Source: CBDFGK01 sp965247075
GTDB lineage: Bacteria; Pseudomonadota; Gammaproteobacteria; Pseudomonadales; Halieaceae
Assembly (NCBI GenBank): GCA_965247075.1
Contig: CBDFGK010000002.1
Coordinates: 744,001-808,000 of the forward strand
Direction: 5' to 3'
DNA: 64,000 bases
Below, one piece after another: positions 27,616-37,300 of the stretch (positions are counted from its first letter, which is position 1; the number at the start of each line of letters is the position of its first letter). The notes beneath the pieces were generated by a model. The model was not told the origin of the DNA. It did no database searches and saw only the letters and a list, made by a program, of their open reading frames with translations. The translations under genes were made by a program, and so were the position numbers.

Positions 27616-28071
27616 TCAGCCACGCAGAGAGTCTATCTTGCCGTCCAGAGTAGCGAACCTGGTGTCTTGAGCAGTGAACCTGGTATCTTGAGCAGTGAAC
27701 CTGGTATTAATTTCGCCACGCAGGGTGTCGAATCCTGCGTTCATGTCAGTGCGCAAGGTGTCTATCTTGCCGTCCAGAGTAGCAAACCCGGTGTCTATCT
27801 TGCCATCCAGAGCAGCGAACCTGGTATCTTGTGTAGCGAACCTGGCGTCTTGAGTAGCGAACCTGGTATTCATGTCAGTGCGCAAGGTGTCTATCTTGCC
27901 GTCCAGAGTAGCGAACCCGGTGTCTATCTTGGTGTCCAGAGTAGCGAACCTAGCATTCATTTCACCACGCAGGCCACCCATTTCACCGCGCAGCGAATAC
28001 ATCATTCGCCAGTTGGCGAGGATGATCATTACGCCCATTCCAAGCAAGGCAATTATTTCGTTGAGTATCAT
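27616..28071 (-). CDS. Small membrane-anchored heptad-repeat coiled-coil protein
   Basis: 151 residues. A hydrophobic N-terminal segment (about 3-20, IIALLGMGVMIILANW) is followed by an almost uninterrupted run of seven-residue units such as RFATQDA, RFATQDT and KIDTGFA-TLDGKID to the C-terminus. This predicts one inner-membrane anchor and a long rod-like coiled coil. CAGGAG lies 9 nt before ATG 28071. A 62-bp DNA segment recurs inside it with a 129-bp period. It lies downstream of the giant adhesin on the same strand. I do not recognise a named family; a link with the adhesin is only positional. Confidence 0.72.
   Translation of the reverse strand: MILNEIIALLGMGVMIILANWRMMYSLRGEMGGLRGEMNARFATLDTKIDTGFATLDGKIDTLRTDMNTRFATQDARFATQDTRFAALDGKIDTGFATLDGKIDTLRTDMNAGFDTLRGEINTRFTAQDTRFTAQDTRFATLDGKIDSLRG
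27741..27931. repeat. 62-bp direct repeat inside the heptad-repeat gene
   Basis: 27741-27802 and 27870-27931 are identical except for one base, with a period of 129 bp (43 codons). The unit keeps the reading frame, so copy-number change would lengthen or shorten the coiled coil by about 43 residues without breaking the gene. Confidence 0.8.
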
Positions 28072-28303
28072 GGCTCAGTGTCTCCTGTGTGATTTATATA
28101 GCACTGATCCAACTATATATAAAGGTGGAGAAACGCCTGTATACGGAGAACGGCTGGTTCCTCTGTGAGCATCATCGCATTTCTGACCAAGAATTTCACC
28201 CTTTGGGTTGACACCTTTGTGTGGCGCCACCACGTTATTATACGCGGCTGCGCCGCTCTTTCATCCCCGCCTTCCTTGATCCTGACGGGGTGAGGTGAGA
28301 GCA
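28072..28303. promoter_or_regulatory. Spacer between adhesin and heptad gene with candidate promoter
   Basis: The minus strand carries a perfect TATAAT at 28242-28237, but no good -35 at 16-18 nt. It could start transcripts for the heptad gene. Just before it is a short GCGGC-gca-GCCGC hairpin, and further up a CCCCG/CGGGG stem. Both lie after the adhesin stop and could attenuate read-through, though neither has a T-run. A 10-bp palindrome GTGGCGCCAC lies near 28221-28230. Confidence 0.35.
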
Positions 28304-28304
28304 G

Positions 28305-31300
28305 TTAAAAGACTATCTCGCCCTCTATGTAGATGCGGTGGTCAGCGGTAATCTGGCCTGCTGCGCGCTCGGCGACAAGTTTCAGATCAAACCACTTGCT
28401 GCGCTGCCACTGCAGACCCAGGCGGTAGGTGTCACCAGTGGCGCCGAAACTGAACTCAGTGTAGGGCGTCACAAGGCCGGGCATCCCAGAGACATCCATG
28501 CCGTAATCCAAACGGAGGTTCAGGTTCGGGGTGTAGTTGTAGCCATCATTACCGCCCTGAGCCTCCAGGCTATCATCCAGCCCCTGCTGCCAGAGTCGTT
28601 CTACACCGCTGGCGGTCACTCCATAACCGGGCGTCAGGCTGAAAGACAGGCCGCGCCCGTTCGCGGCGGGGTTGTATGTGATCAGCCCGCTGAGCCCCCA
28701 TTCCTCGGTATCACCCTTGCCGCCTACCAGCGCCCGTGCCTTGCCTTCTATCACTAGGCCCCCGCTATGGTTCGCATAGCGCAGGCCGCCACCCAGCTCC
28801 GCACCGGCACCGGTCTCGCCGTCGCCGCCGTCATAGCGCAGGCCGGCTTCCAGGCTGGTTTCCAATCGTGCGCCGCTATCCAGGCTGTGGCCGCGAATCG
28901 CTTCCAGGGTCATGCGCACACGGTGGGCTTGCTGAGTGATTGCGGTTATCCCTTCGCTTGCATCCACTTCCAGTTGGGTACTCAATACCTCGGTTTTGAG
29001 CAGCAGGGTGGTGGTGCCGGTTGCCATCAACACACCATTGGCGCCCAGCCCCAGGGTCTGCATGCTCAGGTCGCTTGAGGGGATATCCGCTTGCGCCCCG
29101 TCTGCACTGATATCCAGTTCGCCCTCGCCGTAGCCGAGGGTTGCCCAGAAGTCCAGACCCCCTGCTGTCCAACCCAGATACGGATGAACACTGGTCATAT
29201 CCAGGTCATAGTTGCCGCCGGCTGCCGGGCCGGGGTTGGTGTAGTTCAGCTCCACCTGGCTTTTGGAGACGGACACACCCAGGATGGTGCGCTCATTCAG
29301 GTGTGCATCCAGACCCAGTTGCAAGCTGAACAGGTCGCCACTCCAACGCACCCCATCAGCACCTTTCAGGTCGCGGTAGTCGCCCGCCCCCCACAGGGTC
29401 AGTTGGGTGCCGTCTGCTGCGCCTGCGCCGGTTGCGCTCAGCGGCAGGACAAAATTGGAATTGTTGAGGAGCCGCTTCAGGTCAAACCGGTCATCGGCGA
29501 CGGTGCTGCCCTGGGATTTGGCGATTTCCGCCAGGCTGGAAGCACCGCCGAGGCTGGCACTGCTACCCGTTCTTGAGGGCAGCCGTGCCTGCTCAATGCG
29601 CCGGGCAATAGCACTGACATTCTGGTCAGCTATGTCGCGCGCCACTTCGGGCAGAATCGCCTCATTAAGCGCAGTCAGGTCGCGTGCCGCGATGACGCGG
29701 ACGATACGGGTGACCGTATCGGCAGCATTGCCAGCGGCATCGGATACATCATAAGTGACGGTGTATTCCCCGACCGTGTCGGTATCCACCGTGTCGCCGC
29801 TAACGATGATGCTGGCACTGAGGTCGCCATCCCGATCATCACTTGCCGTGGCACCCGGGTCGGTGTAGGTGGCACCTTGATCAACCTCAAAGGGGCTGTC
29901 TCCGAGGAGGGTAATCACCGGGGCGACGGTGTCCAGTGGCCTAGTCACGGTGATGCTTACCGTGTCGGTGTCGCTGGCCGGGGCATCGGCATCATCGGTG
30001 ACGGTCAGGGTGAAGGTATAAGTCCCTGCCGCAACAGGCGTGAAGGTCGGGCCGGCGGTGTCGGCATTGCTCAAGGTGATACCCGTGCCGCCGGTCAGTT
30101 CCCAGGAGTATGTCAGCGCATTGTTATCACCATCGGGGTCGTTGCCGGAGCCGCGCAGGGTCACGAGCGCGTTGGTAACCACCCTTTGCGCGGGGCCGGC
30201 TTCGGCAACCGGCGGCCGGTTGGCCGGCACAGTCACGGTGATGGTTACCGTGTCGGCGGCACTGTCGGCACCGCCATCATCGGTGACAGTCAGGGTGAAG
30301 GTATAAACCCCAGCCGCGGTAGGCGTGAAGGTCGGGCCGGCGATGTTGGCATTGCTCAAGGTGATACCCGTGCCGCCGGTCAGTTCCCAGGAGTAGGTCA
30401 GCGCATTGTTATCACCATCGGGGTCGTTGCCGGAGCCGCTCAGGGTTACCGGCAGGTCGGTAACCACGCTTTGCGCTGGCCCGGCTTCGGCAACCGGATT
30501 CCGGTTGGCCGGTGCCGGTGTTGATGTCGGTGTCGCAGTGCCGGTGGCTTCGTTTGACGCTTCGCCCTCGCCCACCGAGTTCACCGCGCGCACTTGGAAG
30601 AAGTATGCGGTGCCGTTGGTCAAGCCGGTCACGGTGTATTCGGTCGCGGTGGCGCTGTTTGGAATTGCTGTCCACGGATTGGTATCGTCATAAGTTCCCG
30701 CTGTTGTGCTTTGGCGAACCTCATAGCCGGTGATTGCCGCGCCGCCGGTTGCGCCCGGTGCCGTCCATGTCAGCGTGACCGTGGTATCGCCCGCATCCGC
30801 CGTCAAACCGGTCGGCGCGGCGGGTGCTGTTGTTGTGTCAGCGGCGGTCGTTCCCGTGTTGGTCACATAAGCGCCTGCCACTTCTTCGGTGGCGCCGCTG
30901 CCGGCTTTGGCGCGCACGCGCACAGTGTAGCCGGTGTCTGCCGTCAAGCCGGTGATGGCGGCGGTCTCGGCAGTCACCACGACATTCGTATCCGTGTAGG
31001 TGTTGTCGTCCGCGCCGGTCACTTTATATTCCACATCAAAGCCGGTGGTCGGGTCTTTGTCGGTGCCGGATCCTTGCGTCCAGGACACCGCGAGGGCGCT
31101 CTGGGCGGGCGAGCCCACGTTGACGGTAACGCTGGCAATGACGCGCGGTTGCGCCACATTGGGGATGATGATGTCCACCGTGTCGGTAACGGACGGGTTG
31201 CCGCCGCCGGACAGGGTCACGCTCAACTCAAAAGTCAAGGTGGTGTCGACGGTTACATAAGGCGTGGTGAAACTCGCATCCTCCGTGTCCGAACCGGTGA

Positions 31301-34300
31301 TGGTCAGCGGGGTGGACGGCAGTAAGCCATTGGTCATGGTGTGCGTCCATAAAATGACCGGGTCGGTGCCAGGATTGGTGATGGTGCCCTCCAGATTCAC
31401 AGCCGTGTTTTCCAGCACATCAGGTTGATCCGCGCCGGCATTCAGCGCCAGGTCGGCGGTGGCACTGCCGATCGCGCTCGCCGCGGTCGCGGGTCCCGTG
31501 TTCGAGGCGGTGTCCATCACGCTGTCGGCGGCAAGGGTCAGGATGAAGGCGGTCGCTTGCGGGGTGATGCTGATGGTGTAGGTGGTGCTGGGGCCGCTGG
31601 TCGGGGTCACACTATTCACCACGAGGTCGCCGGACGCCACAATGTTGTTGGAAACGGAGAAATCATCCACCGCCAAACCGGTAACCGCCTCGTCGAAGGT
31701 GATGTCGTGATCCTGCGCCGTGCCAATCACACCTGCGATTATGCTACCGAGGGTCACCGTCGGCGCGGTGGTGTCCGTGGCATCAGTCCTTACAGTAAAC
31801 TCGGCAGAAGGATTACTTGATAGACCAGCAGAATTTGTTGCGGTAATGACATACTTGTACTCTGTGTCAGGAGTCACGTCAGTATCAGTGAAAGTCAATA
31901 GACGGCCTGGTAGCACTTCTTCGTTATCAGTGACGCCTGCAACAATTCTGCGCAGCGTATAACTGAAGGCATTTGTCACTGCACCCCATGTAATCTCTAT
32001 ACTTGTATCAGTAACTGCGCCGAGAACAAGTGCGGGAGTTTCAGGTAGTGTAGGTGTTGCAGTGGTGTCGCCCGCGGCAATCACGGCGCCGGTCTGCGCG
32101 CTGGTGAGGGTCTGGGCGGCGTGCGTGTCGGTATAACCGGCGATGACTCGAATGGTCCTGCCGACATCACTGTCTCTCAGGGTGTAGGTTGAAGTGGTGC
32201 CCGCGCCGCTGATGTCGGTGGGGGTGCCGCCGCCCGCCGCGCTTTGCCATGTATAGGTGATGTCAGCAACAGCAACCGTGCCAGCCGAGTTGCTCCCGCT
32301 GACAGCATCCGGGTCGGTTACCGTGCCGGCGGTCAATACCCGCCCGACCTGAGCGGTGCCGGTAATGTCGCCGATGCTTCCCGTCTCTTCCACATTGGTA
32401 ACCGTCACCGTTATCGCCAGTGGTTCGCTTGCCGCATTCGGCGTGCCGTCATCGGTGGCGGTAATGGTGATGCCATAAACTCTGTCGCCACCGTCATCGG
32501 TCGGTAACTCATAGTCCGGCAGCGGTGCGTTGAAGGTCAATACGCCGCTTGTGGCACCAATCGTGAAGAAACTCGAATCCGTGCCATCAAGCGACCAGGT
32601 GATGTCGGTATCCGCGGCATCGGCATCGGTCGCGGCGTAGGTATGCACCGCCGCAACATTCTCGCCAACCGTTATCGCATCATCGTCAGCGGTTCTGGTA
32701 ATCACCGGCGCGGTGTTGGTGGCGCGGGTTACGACTACCTCATATTCGTGCATGACGCTGCTGCCCGCGGCGGTGGCGGTGACTACGATGCGGATGGGGT
32801 TGGCACCAGGATTCAGCGAAATATCTCCACTCTCTGCGCCGCTGGTAACCACAGTGCCGTCCACGGTCACGCCGGCGGTGGTGTCACTCAGGGTTGGCCT
32901 AATTTTAACGCTTGCCACATCATTGCCCAGGCTGGCGGCGTAGCCCAGGATGTCAGACGCGAAGGTCGGCACCAGTTCAACCGCGGTGCCATCGCTCTCG
33001 GCAATAGCCAAAGCCGACAGAGTCGCATCCACCACGGTGATGACCACACGGTCGCCGACCTGATTGGTGGCAGCATCGGTGACCACCAGGGTGAATTGAT
33101 AGACCCCCGGCGTATCCGGCGCGGTGAAGGTCGCGGTCGCGGTGTCGGCATTGGTCAAGTCGACGCGCGCAGGTGCGTCACCGAGGCCGGATTGCCTCCA
33201 GGCATAGTGCAGAGCACCGTTCTCGGGGTCGGTGGCGGTGCCGCTCAAGGTTACGGGTGCGCCGACATTCACAGTTTGATCGGTGCCCGCACTGACAGTC
33301 GGCGGCATGTTGTTCGCCGCCGGAACGCCACCCGCGCTAATCGGCACCAAGGGAGGACCGGTGTTGCCGGCGCGGTCGGCAACCTCGTCAGGGGCAAGGG
33401 TCAGGATGAAGGTCGCGGCGGTCTGCGTGAAGGTGATGGTATAGGTGGTGTTGAAGCCGCTTGACGGGGTAACACCAGTCACCATGGCACCCTCGGAAGT
33501 GGAGAAATCACTCACTGCCACACCGGTTACCGGCTCGGAGAAGGTGATGGAGGGCGTGTGCACGGTGCCCATCGCAGCAGCGGCCGGGGCCTCAAAGGTC
33601 GTCACCCTCGGCGCGGTTATATCCACTCGAATCATACTGGTTTCCGTGGCCCGGTTTTCAATGATACCGTGGGCGCTATCGGTGGCGGTCAATCGGTGAA
33701 TCGTAAACGGCACCAACTCACCGTCCAGATCCCTAAAAGGCGCATGCAGCGCGTCCACCTCGTAGGTCGCGGTGTATTCATTGCCAGTGCCTTTTGTCAA
33801 CTGCTGGGCGAAATGCTTGGCGATGCTAATGCCGTTCTTTGCGTCTCCCTCGGTGATTATTGGCACATTGGTGGTGAAGGTCAGGCTCAACTCGTCGCCG
33901 AATTTAGCGTAACCGGAGTTGGCGGCGTTATTGCCAGTGAGCACGGGTGCCACGGTAAAGGCAAGGGGGGCGATGATCACGTTGATGTCTATCGTGTCGG
34001 CGGTGCTTGTCGCCGGGGGAGTGCCGGCATCGGTAACGGTTAGTTCAAAGGTCAAAACCCCTGTCGCAGTGGGCGCGTCGAAGGTCCCTCTGTCGGTGAT
34101 ATGAGTCAAGTCGATGGGCGACGCGGGCGGGGTGCCATCGGTCAAGGTATGCACCCAGACATATCTCAGATTCAAGTTATTACCATCAGGGTCGTTGCTA
34201 GCCCTGCCATTCAGGAACACCCTACCGCCGGGATTCACAGTTCGATCGTTCCCAGCATTGGCAACCGGCGCGATGTTGTCGGCGCGGGTGACCGTGAGGG

Positions 34301-37300
34301 TGTAGGTTTTCTGGGAGCCGTCCTCGGCGGTGACTTCAATGGCGATGTTGTTCACACCAACATTCAGAGCAGCCGATACACTGGCTTGGTCGCTGACCGG
34401 CGGCGCGTCATTCACCACCACGTTCACGCTCGCGCCATCGTTAGTCGTGGTCGGCGTCACCGTAACGCTTTCCACACCATTGTCCACGCCGGCGGTATAA
34501 GTCTCAATGGCAGAATCGAAGGTCGGCGGCACCAGAGCAACCTGGTTGTCATCGCTATCGGCAATAGACAAACCCGACAGAGTCGCATCCGTGGACACGG
34601 GTTCGGGGGCGGTGCCGCGCGCGGCGGTCTCGGGGACGGCGTTGCCGGCGAGGTCGGTTACCGGGTCGGTCAGGGTGGCCGCGTTAAGGGTCAGGGTGAA
34701 GACTGCCGCAGTCGGGGTGAAGTCGATGGTATAGACGAGGTCGGAGCCGCTGACCGGGGCTACGCTATTCACCGTGGCGCCAGTGGCGGCGAGGTCGCTG
34801 CTATCAAAGCCGGTCACCGCCTCGGAGAAGGTGATGTCGTGCGTCTGCGGTGTGTTCGGCACACCTTCGGCAATGGCGCCGAAAACCACAGTCGGCGCGA
34901 CTACATCAATTTCAATCTCACTTTCGGTAGCGGGCGGGTCAAGCGTGTCGGCGGTAGCCACGGCTGTCATTGCGCCAATGTCATAACTCACAAACGCACC
35001 GTCGGTAACATTTGCCGCGTCCACCGTATAAGTTGCGGTATACATATTGCCGGTGCTTTCCACCGTGGCGGCTTGCCCGGCGATGGTCACGGTCACGGCG
35101 GGGTCGCCCTCCAATGCCTGATTGACGGTGAAGGTCAGGGTCAACTCGTCGCCTTCTCTGGCGTAATCACTATTGATGGGGTTATTGCTGGTGAGCACGG
35201 GCCCCGCGTTAAAGCCAAGCCCGCGCACGGTGACGGTGCGAGTAACCTGCACGGCGTTGTTACCGGCGGCGTCCTGCGCATCGTAGGCAATGGTGTAGAT
35301 GCCGGCGAAGTTGGCGCCCACTGTATCGCCAGCCACGTCCAGCATGATGGTGGTATCCAGATTATCCGAGACCTCGGCACCTTCATCAGTGTAGGGAGGA
35401 TCGTCCGTAGTCAGGGTAATCGCCGCGTGACCATTGCGGACGATGCTTGGCGGCGTGGTATCAATGGTAAATGCGGCAAGACCGGCAAATCGGGAAGTAG
35501 TCCTAAACGCGCTCTGGCGCACTCGCACCTGATCGTCGGTATATTCGCCTTCGGGCAATTCTAAATGACGCCTGCTGCCGCGGGTGTAAGTCTTGCCGCT
35601 ATCGGTGGAGTATTCCCAGAAGCCCCCAGCGGCACCAAAATCATCCATCAGAGTAACAATTATCCCTCTATTCATGGTGATGCGGTCGGTATCTGAGCGA
35701 CCCGTGTCCGCACTCAGGGCGATGCCCGGTGGCACCGGTCGCGCCGTGCCGAACGACGTGCTTGCTCTGGCAACTGGACCCCTATTGCCGGCCAGGTCGG
35801 CCACGCTGTTGGGTTTAATTGCCACATGGAAGAATGCGTCAATCGGGGTGAAGTCGATGGTGTAGGTGGGGCGGTCGTTGCGCCCAGTGCCCTTCAACAT
35901 GATACCGACCAAGGAGATACCGGGCTCGCTCCCGACCAATATATCACCCGCTTCAAAACCCGTCACCGGATCAGAGAAGGTGACATCAATGGAGCGCTGC
36001 CGGTTAAGCACATAATCATCGGCGAGGGCGGCAAAGGTCGCCGTCGGTGCGGTTTGGTCCACGGTAACCGCAATGCTGGCCGGGGCCGAGTCCACACCGT
36101 CCACGGTCTGCACGACCAGCACCCGGCCCAGGGCATACACGCCTGCTCCCAGAGTGAAAGTGCGTCTGAAGCCGTTGCTGGGGGCGCTGAAACCGGTGCC
36201 GCCATTGATGGAGTATTTCCAGGTGTCAAAGTTGATATCAAAATTACTTGCCAGAGTCACAACCACCGCGCCATTGCGGGTGATGCCATCGTCATCAATG
36301 CCGGTGTCCTGAGTCAGCGCGATGGTCGGTGGCGCGGGTGCGGTGCCGGCAACTATGGCGCTGGTCGGCGCGCTGGTGACGGTTTCGGCTTCGGTGCCAA
36401 AACCATCGGTGTAAGTTGCCATGACTCGCAGGGTCCTGCCGGCATCGGTTGCCGGCAGCAGGTAGGTTGAATCGGTGGCGCCGGTGATGGGGGTATAGAC
36501 ATTGTCCGCGCCCGCGCTTTGCCATTGATAGGTGATGTCACCCACAGCAACCGTGCCGGCCGGGTTGTCCGCGCTGACGGCATCCGGGTCGGTTACCGTG
36601 CCGGCCGTCAGGGTCCGCCCAATCTGGGCGGCGCCGGCGATGGCACCTATGGCGCCCGCATCTTCCACATTGATGAGCGTCACCGTGACATTGCGGGTGC
36701 CTTTCTGCGGCGGGAGGCCGTTATCGGTGGCCGCAATAGTGACCTGATAGTCGTTTTTGTCTTCATCCGCCCGCTCGGCAAAGTTCGGCGAATCGTTGAA
36801 ACTCAATACGCCGGCATCCATCGCAAAGAAATCCGCATCCGCGCCTTCGAGTGACCAGGTGATGGCGCTGCGCGGGTTGCCATCGGTCGCGGTGTAGGTC
36901 GCCACCGGCATGGTGTCATGCTCGTTATAATTCGGTGCTGTATTGCCCATGATTATTGGCGCGGCGTTGACCACGTGGCGCACGGTGAGGATATAGGTTG
37001 CTTCGGCGCCGCCGCGCGCGGCGGTGACCACGATGGGAATGTCGCGGGATTCACCCACCGCCGGCAATGCAATCGCAGCGGAGAGCATCCGGTTCTGAAG
37101 CACCATGCCGTCCACAGTCGCGCTCGCGTCGTTGTTGTCAGTGAAATACGCTACCTCAACCCTTTGCACATCATTATCCACGCGCACGGTGTAATCCAGG
37201 CGATTGCTCCCCGGCACTGCATTGATGTTGGTCACCGGCACTCTGATAGCCTGGCCGACGTCGCCCCTGATAGCCAGTTCCGCCAGACGCGTATCGGTGC

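Noticed and set aside
27604..28092. 162-codon plus-strand frame with repeated SSEPGV-type units; at DNA level the regular spacing looks CRISPR-like
   Set aside because: It is the antisense of the heptad-repeat gene. The repeats are tandem coding units without spacers of constant length, so neither a protein nor a CRISPR array is supported.
28187..28245. TTGACA ... TATTAT on the plus strand as a promoter
   Set aside because: Spacing between the two hexamers is about 22 nt, too long, and no plus-strand gene follows.
34101..35564. 487-codon plus-strand frame inside the adhesin locus
   Set aside because: Gly/Val/His-rich antisense reading of the repetitive adhesin modules, one of many such frames over 28-40 kb; no start signals or domains.
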